Positions 12,116-24,100 of a stretch of 64,000 bases of DNA are shown piece after piece (position 1 is the stretch's first letter; every line of letters starts with the position of its first letter). The position numbers were made by a program, and so were the translations under genes. A model generated the notes under the pieces. The model did no database searches and was not told the origin of the DNA. It saw nothing but the letters and a program-made list of their open reading frames with translations. Where the stretch lies: assembly GCA_945910005.1 (NCBI GenBank), contig OX246744.1, positions 38,927,200 through 38,991,199 of the forward strand. The letters run 5' to 3'. The DNA comes from Isoperla grammatica (lineage: Eukaryota > Arthropoda > Insecta > Plecoptera > Perlodidae).

Positions 12116-14607
12116 GTGAGTTTCACTGTTTCCTCCCACTTGAGCGCGTTGTGTGACTCGTTGGTCTAGTGGGTTAAGTTTATTCTTGATTCCAATGCAG
12201 TGCAGAAGCACTGGGGCTAGATTCCCGGTTCGGAATGGTTTTTTATTTTTGGAACTTGACTTTATCTTTGTATGATATAGGGAAAATTACAATAATCCGC
12301 ATGAGATACATTGAAGAAAATAAGCTTTTAAGCTGACAGTAAAGCCTGTATAATAAATAAATTTAAATCTAACCAATATAAAACCGATCAGCCTTAGACT
12401 ACCTACACAAATACATCAGCCACTTAATATTAATTATTGTGCTGCCATTTTTTGAGCACATTCTGTTTTTCAGTACCATTTTACTGGTCTTCGAAAGGCC
12501 TTCTAAAATTCATGAAGTGAACGATAAATCAAAATTAAAAACCGTCTTATGTATGGTAATGATACACGTAACATAAACACGTATTGATTTAGTGAAAAAA
12601 AATCTTTACGGCAAAAATAAATGGGATTTAGAGTGTTTTAAAATTAATATCAAATGTTAATTTTTAATTCATAAACCCCGATTTATCAGTTTTAAACCTT
12701 AGTAATTATGAACGTATTTTTTAAATTTAAAGAGATTTGGTTGAACAGTGAATGAGTTTTCCTCGCCCCTATCTTAAAAAGTGTTAAGGCAAGAAAAGAA
12801 GATTGAGTTGAAAGAGTGTCCTTAATATATAGCTGACGGCTTCATTTGCAAAAATACTACACAAACGTAAATAATAAATTCCAGTTGGGCAGGAAGTTAT
12901 TTTTAATGGAAAACTTCATTGTTAATTTCCCATTGAATTATAAATTAACACTTTTTAAGATCAAGAAGAAATATTTATTAAAAGAGAACCCATTACTTTC
13001 TAAACAATTCTCTTCTAATTTTCAGAGGTGTTCATAATACAAGTTTCAAAGCTGAGGTATTGGTTTTTTATAAATAAAAATTAAAGTGCAATATTAATAG
13101 CACACAAAATCGATACGCATTCAGTGCAATTAGCTTCTAATTACCATAAATAGTTATATTATTTTATCGTTTGCTTTCTGAATTGTACTTGAGCCCCATT
13201 GGAGCCTGGTAAAATTGTATAAAAAGACAGAATGTGATAAAAAATGGTCGGAAAATGGTCGCAAACTTTTAAAACAGTCACATGTTATATTAAGGTGTTG
13301 ATCTACGTGTGTCCACAATTTCATGTTGATATGTTCACATTTGTGAAAATTTTAATTTTCTATTATATAATGTCCCCTTCAAAGCTAATTTTAATTAAAT
13401 AACTCCAAACTGATATAAGCGGATTTTGGATATGTTATGGAGCTCAATTTTCTGATGACTATGATACCATAAAACCTACGGTGACAATTTCTTTTGGGTT
13501 TAGTCGAATTTCCCTAGATTAATAATACTAGTCTAGGCGGAACCGGGGTCTTGTAACCGACATAGCAAGGATTGACCAAAATAACATTATAAATGTGTCC
13601 TACGTTAAACCATCTTAACAACGTACGAACTAGTAGTAGAGTTCGTCGTTGCCCACAAAGTAAACTTAAAAAAATAATTAAATTAAAATTAAAATACCGA
13701 TGGTAAAATAAAATGAACTGAATATCAGCAAGTAATTTATTGTAACTGAGTTGGTATAGACTATTACACAAACATCACTATAGGAGTGTTGTATATCCAG
13801 GGGCGGATACAGGGGGGGGGGGGGCGGGGGGGGCGACCGCCCCCCCCATGAGCCAAAAAAAATGGAAATTTTGAATAATTATTATTTTGGAGTCGTTACC
13901 GAACTTTAGTTGCCATGCTTTGTGTAACTAATCGAGCCTGTATCAGCCCCTGCCGACGTATGCGCATGCCATACTCAGGTTCTTTTACAAATCGCTACTA
14001 TGTGTGAAATTAAGTAATTTTCGAATGACAGCCCGTTAAACTTATATTATTATCTCAAAATCTGTAGTATGTCACGCAGGTATGTTTATGTAGTGTGATT
14101 AAACAAGATCTAATTGAGATTAATTGGCAGGAATCAAATTAAATGAATATACTCTGGTTCTCTTACAAATCGCTACTGTGTGTGACATTAGGTAATTTTC
14201 CACTGACAGCCCGTTAAACTTCTGTAATTATCTCAAAATCTGTGGTATGTTACGCACGTTTGTTTATATACCCTTAAAGTAGATGTAAATGAGATAAATC
14301 AAAAGGAATCAAATAAATAAATATTGTCAGGTTCACTTACAAATCGATACTTAGTGTGAAATTACGTTATTTCCGAATGACACCCCTGAAACTTCCGTAA
14401 TCATCTCAAAATCAAAACAATATGAGTATGACGTGTGTTGTTCGTTTATACGTCAACATTAGTGACAGCTATGTTATTGCTTCACCCAAAATGTAACGAT
14501 GTCAGTATTTACTGAAGTAAAGTATGTTTTGAAAATGTGATTGATTAAATTAAACATAACGTACATTACTCCCCAAAACTTGTGTATACGTATAGCATGC
14601 ACTTAAG

Positions 14608-14705
<98 letters not shown>

Positions 14706-17700
14706 TATAATAATTGTCAATCGCCTTCCATGAAACCGCCCCCCCCATAAATCAAGGCTAGATCCGCCCCTGTGTATATCTGCTCCCTGGTTACAGACTA
14801 TGGCACCATGTCTCACACCCGGACACCGAGGGAGGCCGTCGTTCTCCAGGGCGGGGAGGCGAGGTTCGCGTTGAAGGTGCAGGAACCTTTGTACCAATGC
14901 CACTTCAACCCGCCAGGCATGGATCTTAACTTCAACGAGGGATCCGAGTCTGCCCACAGCGCCGGCCGGCATCGCTACCTGGGGGCTGGACTGCAGAGCG
15001 GCGAGTGCGGTCTGGCTGTGAGCAAGGTCCGCGAGGAGGACAGCGGGACGATCGAGGGTTACATCAGAGCGTCCGGGAGCAAGGCTGAACACAGATACAT
15101 GACTCTCATTGTAGCAAGTAGGTTTACCAAGACAACCACTTTGTCATGGTTCAGTCGATGAATGGTCAAGACTCACGGCAGCTACAACAATCTGTTTTAA
15201 AATTACTTTCCCTTATTGTAATGGTTCAATTAATAAAAACCTTAAATTAAAATTTAATAATAAAAAACTTGAATACAGTTTTGTGATATTTTGAATATTA
15301 TTGACCTGGATAATAACTCTGATGACAGAACCTATCGATCTTCAATGCACGTGTGCGTTATGTTATCGCGGGTCCTTTGTTGTATCGGGGCGTAACACAC
15401 ATTGTGACTAGTTGTAGCGAGACCCTCTTTGTAAGGTGTTTTTAAAAGGGAAATCATACGTCTAAATCGATTGAAATCATTTGCGATCACCTATCCATAA
15501 AACTGACTGAGATATAGGCCCTTTTGTTGTATTGGGGCCTAACACAGTTTGTGATTAGTTGTATCTAGACCCCCACTGTGAGGTGTTTTTAGAATGGTAA
15601 TTACAAGTCTAAACATTGTGACTAGCTTAGTTAGACCCCCCACTATGAGGTGTTTTAAGAACGGTAATCATAAGTCTAATTCGATTGAAACCATGTTCGA
15701 CTGTCTATCTTTAAAACTAACGAAGATATGGGTCTAACCTTAATTGTGACTAGTTGTAGCTGGACCCTTATTGTAAGGTGTTTATAGAACGGTCATTATA
15801 AGTCTAAATCGGTTGAAACCATTTCCGACCTCCTATCTTTAAAACTAACTACGATGTGGGCTCTTTCGTTGAATTGGGGCCAAACACATTGTGACTAGTT
15901 GTAGCTAGACCCTCACTGTGAGGTGTTTTTAGAACGGTGATCATAAGTTTTAATCGATTGAAACCATTTTCGACCGTCCATCTGTAAAACTGACTGAGAT
16001 ATGGGCCGTTTTGTTGTATTAGGGCCAAACACACACTCTGACTAGTTGTAGGTAGACCCTATCTGTGAGCTGTTTTTAAAATGATAATGATACGTCTTAT
16101 TCGATTAAAACCTTTCCCGACCTTCTATCTGTAAAACTGTTGAGATATGGCCCTAGCTACATACTTTATTATGTAGAATAAAATACGGGCCACTACGCCC
16201 GTGGTGCACGCGGCTAGCTTGCAATCGGCGTGGGAGTGGTTCATAGATGGAGGGGAGGACAGGCATACAAATGATTGAACCAGAACAACCTGTTATGGGC
16301 GCCACTTAGTTTTAATAGAAGTTCACAGATAAAACTAAGAAAACCTGGTACACAAGATATGGTGTTATGTTTGGCCCTTGCGCAAGATCGATCTTGGTAC
16401 TACAGTAACACTTATTAATTATCATTTAACATAGTATACAAATAATAACTCAGAGTTAAACTAAATATAATTAATTTCCTAGTGCTAAATTACAAGCTAG
16501 ATTTATCCTTACAAAATAATATGCTATCTTCGTTTGCTTCCGCGGCTTCACACGGAGGTGGGTGAACTTGAAGAGCCGAAGCGGAAAATAGGGGGAAAAC
16601 CAAAAAACAAACGGTCAGCACGACACCTGCCCAAAGAAGGCCTGAGTTAGTGGTGGCACAAATGCTATGATTTCTTATGAAAAGTGGCAATAGTAATTAG
16701 AAAATATATAAATAATGTTTTAAGACTCACCCCGGGTATAAAAATATCATGGCAAATGGTCACGTGGTGTGGGAAATGAAAGCGGCTAAAGTTCCGAATG
16801 TTCCGTGCAATGCGTAGTGAGGGCAACGTACACTCTGTTGTCGACCCCTACTCAGTGATAAGCTGCTCCATATACGATGATTCCTCGCTGAGAGACCCGA
16901 CCAAACTGACTTCTCGTCAATGCATCACACCGCGATTTATATCAGCCTATATCATTCCAGTACCGGGTGGGTACAAAAGTGAGTCGCAAAATCGGGTGCG
17001 TACCGCCTTATGTTGCATTGGGGCATAACACATATTGTAAATAGTTGTAGACCAAACTTAAGTGTTTTCTGCCCGACCACTTGTGATATGCACGAGGCTA
17101 GATGATTGTATGTCTCAGTACTGCTATGTCATCCTTCAGGTCCCCCCAGCGCACCATCCCTGAGTGTTGTCTACACGGCCATCTGTGAGCTGCACGAGGC
17201 TAGATGATTGTATGTATCAGTGTTGCTATGTCATGCTTCCGGTCCCTTCAGCGCAGCAACCCTGAGTGTTGTCTACACGGCCACCTGTGAGCTGCACGAG
17301 GCTAGATGATTGTATGTATCAGTGTTGCTATGTCATGCTTCAAGTCCCCCCAGCGCACCATCCCTGAGTGTTGTCTACACGGCCACCTGTGAGCTGCACG
17401 AGGCTAGATGATTGTATGTATCAGTGTTGCTATGTCATGCTTCAAGTCCCCCCAGCGCACCAACCCTGAGTGTTGTCTACACGGCCACCTGTGAGCTGCA
17501 CGAGGCTAGATGATTGTATGTATCAGTGTTGCTATGTCATGCTTCAGGTCCCCCCAGTGCACCAACCCTGAGTTTTGTCTACACGGCCACCTGTGAGCTG
17601 CACGAGGCTAGATGATTGTATGTCTCAGTGTTGCTATGTCATGCTTCAGGTCCCCCCAGCGCACCAACCCTGAGTGTTGTCTACACGGAGGCCAGCGTCA

Positions 17701-19816
17701 CGGCCACCTGTGAGGTGAACGGGGCTCGTCCTGTCGCCCGCATATCCTGGATCCTGGGAGATGAGGTCATCCGCCAGGACTCCCTAATGAACTCTCTAGG
17801 CAACACTCAGGACGCGTGGATGTGGCCCTGGATGAAGGGATCTGTCATGCATAGACTCACACTCACCCTGCAGACTAACGACAACGGCAAGGTCCTTAAG
17901 TGTGTTGTATCTCATGTGGCCTTGGCCCGGCCATTGGAGGCGACGGAGACAATCTCATTCACTGGTAAGTTATGTTTGTATACATGTTGTGTAGAACTGA
18001 TATTTTCTCAGTTTGATGCTGCTTCCCTCCATCGCTATGTGACCACCGCTTACCCCCGTTTCAACCCGACAATCACATCATATTTACACACATTTCATAT
18101 TATTATTTATAATCAGTCATGTTTGTTATGCTTGGGTCTTGAGTATGTAACTACTGGGTAGAGCTTCGAACTAAAGATATCTGCTCACTTCACACCTTCC
18201 TCCCAATGAGCGTCGTCGAAGATGTATAATTCGTACCTATTAAACCGATTATGACATTGAAGTAGTAATTTTGTTATTTCTGTTGATTGATGAATGCTAA
18301 GTCTAGTTCGTCGCACAGATTATTTTCTTTAAGGGGTTCCCAGGTTCCCTGGCTAATCTAAGCTCGATGCCAACATTTCGAGTCTATCGATCGACCTTGA
18401 TGTCCGATCGACCAATACTCTAGAGGGTATGTGATAACATAAACCCTGTTTACATGGCGGACTGAGTCCGGTACTGAGTACGGTCCAGGCCATGTAAACA
18501 CCTAGAAAATGGGACCGAACCGACTGGGTTCGGTCCGCCAAAAAAGCTAGACCGTACCGAAAAACCGACTCAGTCCTATCATGTAAACGGGTAGAACGTA
18601 CTGACTGAAGAACTAGAACTTTGAACGAACGCTGTTCGTATGTGAATTAGATGGAAAATAATTGTAGTTGCCATCAACAAAAATCAAGTAAAATATTTAC
18701 AACAGCGTCTAACATTTTGTTCGCGGGAATGCATCTTTAAATAAATTTTATAGGGCAGAAGATAAAAGAAGGGTTATGTACGACCAAAACAACAAGTGTG
18801 GCGCGAGACCGAAATCAAGTTTGGGTACACCTTCATATAAACGCAAGCGTTTATGACAGTTCTCAGTCTGGTACTCAGTACGGTCTGCCATGTAAACATA
18901 GCTATAGAGCCATTTTCGTTATCAATGTGATTGCTTTACATTGTGTAGAAAAGGGGTGTTATACCTTCTGAACTTAGTCTAAAATTGCCACGTCAAATGA
19001 TGATGATGACAATCTAGACTAAATTGCACAGACAAATCTGGTCAAATAAACATCAGACTTCTACAAACTCAACTGTTACGTGTTAAAGATATGTGTGAGT
19101 TCTCTCTTTCTACATCAGTTGAAGTAGTAGTTTGAAGTTGCAGCATTATTTGTCCACGACAGGCTATACGGTTCCCCAAAAATATCAGACCTAACACATT
19201 TGCTTTAGTTTCAGAAGCAGTAAGTGCAACTACGCCGCTTGCAGTCAGCAGCGCTACACCTGGAGCGGCCCTCACTACAACACGTGACCCTAGCACCACC
19301 CTAGACCCCTTCTGCATGGCTGCAAGCATGCTGGGTCGTGTCTGCCAGGAGTACAAGGGGCTTCACAACGCCTCTTGTCCCCGGGACGAGGTGTACGAGC
19401 TCCGTGTTCGAGAGGCCGGGGCTGCAACTAGGACTGCGGAGCTGGCAGAGGAACACGCGAACGTCACCCTCGAGGCGGCAAAGGCTGAGGCGGCGTCAAA
19501 TGCTTCCTTAGCCAAGGTCTTCCTTGAGACGGCCAAGGTCACTCTAGAGGCGGCCAAGGCTGAGGCGGCGTCAAATGCTTCCTTAGCCAAGGTCACCCTA
19601 GAGGCGGCCCAGTCAAGCGCCAGATCTCGAGCCCAGAAAGAGGCGTCTGATGCAACTGCGGCCCAATTAGGGGTCGAGGGGGCTCGAGACCGGGCTAAGG
19701 CCGATGAAGCCTGGCGCATCAACGCCGAAGAGGAACTAGAATTCGAGCGAGCTCGACGCAATATAAATCTGCTGCAGCTGCAGAGAGCGCAAGACAGTGT
19801 GCGAGCTGCAGGGTAG
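11753..19816 (+). CDS. Three-Ig-domain, stalk and coiled-coil protein, left copy (gene span; 5' exon missing)
   Basis: Gene model joining exons 11753-12115, 14797-15117, 17650-17964 and 19215-19816. The three Ig exons have canonical AG and GT borders and each is a multiple of three; all three junctions are phase 1, as usual for Ig domains. The product has three Ig-like domains, a Ser/Thr/Pro stalk, a Cys-containing knot and an Ala/Glu/Lys-rich coiled coil, about 530 residues in all. No signal peptide exon, transmembrane segment or fibrinogen domain was found, so the 5' end is incomplete and secretion is inferred. The layout resembles the Ig plus interceding coiled-coil part of molluscan FREPs; function as a secreted recognition protein is inference. 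The mirror gene is at 38271-59586 (-). Confidence 0.8.
12152..12300 (+). repeat. tRNA-derived SINE in intron 1, left
   Basis: A-box-like TGGTCTAGTGG at 12162-12172 and B-box-like GGCTAGATTCCC at 12215-12226, then a tail with TTTGGAACTTGACTTTA. It starts about 35 bp past the Ig1 donor site. The same insertion sits in the right gene (about 59040-59190), so it predates the inverted duplication. Confidence 0.65.
12301..13797. other. Intron 1, remaining sequence
   Basis: AT-rich intron without recognised exons. The right arm has a diverged mirror copy at about 56100-57150 and 58550-59040, interrupted there by an LTR-like element whose empty site here is near CTAT at 12769-12772. Confidence 0.6.
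13798..14772. mobile_element. Non-autonomous hAT element with 98 bp poly-C run
   Basis: Ends are CAGGGGCGGATACAG and CTAGATCCGCCCCTG, flanked by a perfect 8 bp target duplication, TGTATATC (13790-13797 and 14773-14780); both are hallmarks of the hAT superfamily. The right arm keeps the uninterrupted site near 56080. Inside are three diverged repeats of roughly 180 bp (about 13973-14480) and an unbroken run of 98 C at 14608-14705. The insertion ends 24 bp before the Ig2 exon. No transposase frame. Confidence 0.93.
14797..15117 (+). CDS. Exon: Ig2 domain, left copy
   Basis: A 321-base exon (107 residues), acceptor GGTTACAG before 14797 and donor GTAGGT at 15118, phase 1 at both ends. It looks like an Ig fold related to Ig1 but without the usual B-F strand cysteines and core Trp: only Cys35 and Cys71 (in GECGL) remain, matching the second bridge of Ig1. 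Compared with the right copy, 23 codons change the residue and only 5 are silent, in patches separated by identical blocks. The hAT element sits directly upstream. Confidence 0.86.
15330..16155. repeat. 147 bp satellite-like repeat in intron 2, left (about 5-6 copies)
   Basis: Diverged tandem units of about 147 bp with the recurring motifs GAGATATGGGCC, TTGTGACTAGTTGTAG and GAGGTGTTTTTAGAA. The right-arm array (53700-55480) has about 12 units. Copies are much more diverged from one another than those of the 153 and 102 bp arrays. Confidence 0.8.
16156..17000. other. Left-arm-only insertion, unidentified
   Basis: About 0.85 kb interrupts sequence that is continuous in the right arm near 53690-53720. 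It has short GC-rich patches and small open frames without recognisable motifs. It is probably a mobile element; no clear terminal repeats were resolved. Confidence 0.45.
17139..17648 (+). repeat. 102 bp tandem array of truncated Ig3 exon starts (5 copies)
   Basis: Five units at 102 bp spacing (about 17139, 17241, 17343, 17445, 17547) precede the intact Ig3 exon. Each has an acceptor-like GCTTCAG|GT (one reads CTTCCG), then Ig3 residues 1-13 joined directly to 19-22 by a 15 bp deletion between two ACGG repeats, then CTGTGAGC and a short spacer ending in the next acceptor. Read through in the Ig frame, a TGA follows six codons later. The right arm has about 133 copies of the same unit. Confidence 0.93.
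17650..17964 (+). CDS. Exon: Ig3 domain, left copy
   Basis: A 315-base exon (105 residues), acceptor GCTTCAG before 17650 and donor GTAAGT at 17965, phase 1 at both ends. Classical Ig core: Cys21, Trp34 in ISWIL and Cys85 in KVLKCVV, starting with a proline-rich GPPSAPTL edge strand. It is the only complete copy after the 102 bp partial units. 19 residues differ from the right copy against 7 silent codon changes. Confidence 0.88.
17965..19214. other. Intron 3, left
   Basis: Mostly mirrored by 38885-39705, with a MITE at 18446-18900 as a left-only insertion. No further exon recognised. Confidence 0.6.
18446..18900. mobile_element. MITE with TGTTTACATGG ends, left arm only
   Basis: The inverted ends CTGTTTACATGGCGGACTGA and CGGTCTGCCATGTAAACA flank about 455 bp of non-coding DNA with an inner CCATGTAAACA. 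The right arm at about 39200 lacks it. It shares the TTTACATGG terminus with the MITE at 20446-20990. Confidence 0.7.
19215..19816 (+). CDS. Exon: stalk and coiled coil, left copy
   Basis: Acceptor GTTTCAG before 19215, phase 1; open to TAG at 19814-19816. It starts with a Ser/Thr/Pro/Ala stalk, then three cysteines (in DPFC, RVCQ and ASCP), then about 140 residues of Ala/Glu/Lys/Arg-rich helix. Heptad-like VTLEAAK and an 18-residue repeat containing AEAASNASLAK recur. Possible N-glycosylation sites: HNAS, ANVT and SNAS. The end is uncertain: a GGGTAGGA just before the stop could be a donor to an unseen exon, but AATAAA lies 210 bp on. The right copy has additional repeat units. Confidence 0.82.
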
Positions 19817-20026
19817 GAGTTTTATTCAGTGAATGTGTTTATACTATATTTGGTCAAACCAATTTGTTGTACTTCAAACCATAAAACATTAATTTTAAGA
19901 TTTATGAAAGTCGAAATAATTTGATATGTTTATATATATTTGTTTTGAGCAGAAATGCTTTAGATCCAAGATCTGCTGGTCTCATTTGTATAAAATATAG
20001 ACAAACATATGTTAACCGTTGATATA

Positions 20027-20032
20027 AATAAA
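20027..20032 (+). promoter_or_regulatory. Candidate polyadenylation signal, left gene
   Basis: AATAAA lies 210 bp after the coiled-coil stop codon. The right arm has the mirrored hexamer at about 38033-38038. Position and conservation fit a 3' end but do not prove it. Confidence 0.4.
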
Positions 20033-20149
20033 AAATATATTATACTGCTATATTGTAATACATTGATAAATCTTCTCCAGCTCCCTTTTATGTTTGTCCT
20101 CTAACAGGTTAAGGACGTGAAATCCCGATTCCCTCCAGTTTAGCAGGTC

Positions 20150-20181
20150 TCTCTCTCTGTCTCTCTCTCTCTCTCTCTCTC
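20150..20181. repeat. (TC)n microsatellite
   Basis: CT dinucleotide run just outside the LTR-like element; the mirror tract is (GA)n at 37861-37918. Confidence 0.9.
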
Positions 20182-20445
20182 AACATGAACATATTCGTTG
20201 CTACGTGCCCACAGCAGAAAATACTCGATGGGGATCGAGTGCCGGCTAGCTGCAGTGGTGGGAGGGGGGGAGGTTAGGTTCAGGAGTAGGCCTACCCTGA
20301 TGAGAGACGTATATGTGAACTGGTAGGGGCTAAACTTGTTTTTTTAAGGGAATGTAAGAAAAACAAGAAACCATAGAGAGAGAGAGGCTGTCACAATTGT
20401 ACATGCTAATAATGATAAGACTAGATGATAGTAGTAGTTAATAAT

Positions 20446-20990
20446 AATAGCCATGTTTACATGGAGGATTCAATCCTCCATGTTAACACTTTAAACTCGG
20501 ATTGGATCGGTTGAATCCAATCCCCTTAAAGCTGGGATCGTATTGAATCTGTGCATGTAAACGAATCGTATCGAATTCACCAAGGTTGTTATGTTGTCGG
20601 TTGTCGTACGTGTGTATTGTGACAGGTGACGGCGATCAGCCCGTGGTTTAAAGCGTCATACCACGAACTCAGACGTCGGACTGTGCGTGCTTACTTAAAA
20701 AAACGAGCAGTAATGTCTAAACGAAACGTGTGGTTGTGTGAAGAGGTAACATGACAAAAAACAAAACAAAAGTAAGGTTATGGTACAACCGTCTGCGTTA
20801 CACCAACTAATGCATCCACTTTCTGATAACCAGATAACAGATGGCAGTGGATAAGAAGTTCATAAAACTACCGCTAGGTTGCACTCGCTTGGTATTGAAA
20901 ACGAACTGAGTGCGGGTCATGTAAACGCATAGATCTGAATCTATTCCAATCGCAATCCAATACTCAATACTCGATGTAAACATGGCTAAT
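20446..20990. mobile_element. MITE with ATTAGCCATGTTTACAT ends, left arm only
   Basis: Inverted ends AATAGCCATGTTTACATGG and CGATGTAAACATGGCTAAT, about 545 bp, inside element E. The right arm lacks it near 37645. Same terminal family as 18446-18900. Confidence 0.7.
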
Positions 20991-21149
20991 CTAATTAATG
21001 GTAATAATGTTTACATGGATATTAGTAACAATAGATGGAAACGATTAACAATGATACATATATAGTGATCGATAAGACAGTATCAGGTATCAGTGTTATT
21101 GGGTTGGCACCATTGACAAAATGATTGTCTTAAAAAATTAAACACCTGA

Positions 21150-24100
21150 GCCCGGATTTACAAAAAGTCTCAATAACTTAGGCCTGGCCTAATTTAGGAC
21201 CACTAGATTATGGCTTGCCTTTGGCTGATACGGACCTGCACATAGCCTCGACTCGACGTCGCTAAGAAACCATAGTAAATAATCCTGTCTGAGTTGGTCT
21301 TACCTCCTACGTCTATGACTTCGAAGTGTGAACATAAATAGATATCGTTTACCTACCTTGGCATGGATATTTGTCTGTTTGTAAAATGTGGAGATATTAG
21401 GAAACAAAACACTAAACCTTAAAAACCGCCTTGCAATATTTGAAGTTCGCTATGATTTCCACGAAATTAGCCTTCAATTGGGCTGTGTGTAGGACGTGTC
21501 CTAATCAAAACACCGCCTTGCAATATTTAAGTTCGCAGTGATTTCCACGAAATTAGCCTTCAATTGGGCTGTGTGTAGGACGGGTCCTAATTAAAACACC
21601 GCTTTGCAATATTTGAAGTTCGCTATGATTTCCACGAAATTAGCCTTCAATTCGGCTGTGTGTAGGACGTGTCCTATTTAAAACACCGCCTTGCAATATT
21701 TGAAGTTCGTGTGATTTCGACGAAATAAGCCTTCAATTGGGCTGTGTGTAGGACGTGTCCTAATTAAAACACCGCCTTGCAATATTTGAAGTTCGCAGTG
21801 ATTTCCACGAAATTAGCCTTCAATTGGGCTGTGTGTAGGACGTGTCCTATTTAAAACACCGCCTTGCAATATTTGAAGTTCGCTATGATTTCCACGAAAT
21901 TAGCCTTCAATTGGGCTGTGTGTAGGACGTGTCCTATTTAAAACACCGCCTTGCAATATTTGAAGTTCGTGTGATTTCGACGAAATTAGCCTTCAATTGG
22001 GCTGTGTGTAGGACGTGTCCTATTTAAAACACCGCCTTGCAATATTTGAAGTTCGCAGTGATATCCACGAAATTAGCCTTCAATTGGGCTGTGTGTAGGA
22101 CGTGTCCTAATCAAAACACCGCCTTGCAATATTTGAAGTTCGCTATGATTACCACGAAATTAGCCTTCAATTGGGCTGTGTGTAGGACGTGTCCTAATTA
22201 AAACACCGCCTTGCAATATTTGAAGTTCGCTATGATTTCCACGAAATTAGCCTTCAATTGGGCTGTGTGTAGGACGTGTCCTAATTAAAACACCGCCTTG
22301 CAATATTTGAAGTTCGTGTGATTTCCACGAAATTAGCCTTCAATTGGGCTGTGTGTAGGACGTGTCCTAATTAAAACACCGCCTTGCAATATTTGAAGTT
22401 CGCAGTGATTTCCACGAAATTAGCCTTCAATTGGGCTGTGTGTAGGACGTGTCCTATTTAAAACACCGCCTTGCAATATTTGAAGTTCGCAGTGATATCC
22501 ACGAAATTAGCCTTCAATTGGGCTGTGTGTAGGACGTGTCCTAATCAAAACACCGCCTTGCAATATTTGAAGTTCGCAGTGATTTCCACGAAATTAGCCT
22601 TCAATTGGGCTGTGTGTAGGACGTGTCCTAATTAAAACACCGCCTTGCAATATTTGAAGTTCGCAGTGATTTCCACGAAATTAGCCTTCAATTGGGCTGT
22701 GTGTAGGACGTGTCCTAATCAAAACACCGCCTTGCAATATTTGAAGTTCGCAGTGATATCCACGAAATTAGCCTTCAATTGGGCTGTGTGTAGGACGTGT
22801 CCTAATCAAAACACCGCCTTGCAATATTTGAAGTTCGCAGTGATTTCCACGAAATTAGCCTTCAATTGGGCTGTGTGTAGGACGTGTCCTATTTAAAACA
22901 CCGCCTTGCAATATTTGAAGTTCGCAGTGATTTCCACGAAATTAGCCTTCAATTGGGCTGTGTGTAGGACGTGTCCTAATCAAAACACCGCCTTGCAATA
23001 TTTGAAGTTCGCAGTGATTTCCACGAAATTAGCCTTCAATTGGGCTGTGTGTAGGACGTGTCCTAATTAAAACACCGCCTTGCAATATTTGAAGTTCGCT
23101 ATGATTACCACGAAATTAGCCTTCAATTGGGCTGTGTGTAGGACGTGTCCTATTTAAAACACCGCCTTGCAATATTTGAAGTTAGCAGTGATTTCCACGA
23201 AATTAGCCTTCAATTGGGCTGTGTGTAGGACGTGTCCTATTTAAAACACCGCCTTGCAATATTTGAAGTTCGCAGTGATTTCCACGAAATTAGCCTTCAA
23301 TTGGGCTGTGTGTAGGACGTGTCCTAATCAAAACACCGCCTTGCAATATTTGAAGTTCGCAGTGATTTCCACGAAATTAGCCTTCAATTGGGCTGTGTGT
23401 AGGACGTGTCCTAATTAAAACACCGCCTTGCAATATTGGAAGTTCGCTATGATTTCCACGAAATTAGCCTTCAATTGGGCTGTGTGTAGGACGTGTCCTA
23501 ATTAAAACACCGCCTTGCAATATTGGAAGTTCGCTATGATTTCCACGAAATTAGCCTTCAATTGGGCTGTATGTAGGACGTGTCCTATTTAAAACACCGC
23601 CTTGCAATATTTGAAGTTCGCAGTGATTTCCACGAAATTAGCCTTCAATTGGGCTGTGTGTAGGACGTGTCCTATTTAAAATACCGCCTTGCAATATTTG
23701 AAGTTCGCAGTGATTTCCACGAAATTAGCCTTCAATTGGGCTGTGTGTAGGACGTGTCCTAATCAAAACACCGCCTTGCAATATTTGAAGTTCGCAGTGA
23801 TTTCCACGAAATTAGCCTTCAATTGGGCTGTGTGTAGGACGTGTCCTATTTAAAACACCGCCTTGCAATATTTGAAGTTAGCAGTGATTTCCACGAAATT
23901 AGCCTTCAATTGGGCTGTGTGTAGGACGTGTCCTATTTAAAACACCGCCTTGCAATATTTGAAGTTAGCAGTGATTTCCACGAAATTAGCCTTCAATTGG
24001 GCTGTGTGTAGGACGTGTCCTATTTAAAACACCGCCTTGCAATATTTGAAGTTCGCTATGATTTCCACGAAATTAGCCTTCAATTGGGCTGTGTGTAGGA

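Noticed and set aside
14550..15092. Glycine-rich open frame on the minus strand
   Set aside because: Poly-Gly comes from the 98 bp poly-C run; the remainder is antisense to the Ig2 exon.
19360..19761. Minus-strand open frame opposite the coiled-coil exon (and 38308-38736 on the plus strand)
   Set aside because: Antisense shadows of GC-rich Ala/Glu coding sequence.
20295..20335. CTGATGAG as hammerhead ribozyme core
   Set aside because: The required CGAAA segment and stem layout are missing, and the mirror and third copies read CTCATCAG and CTGACGAG in a simple hairpin.
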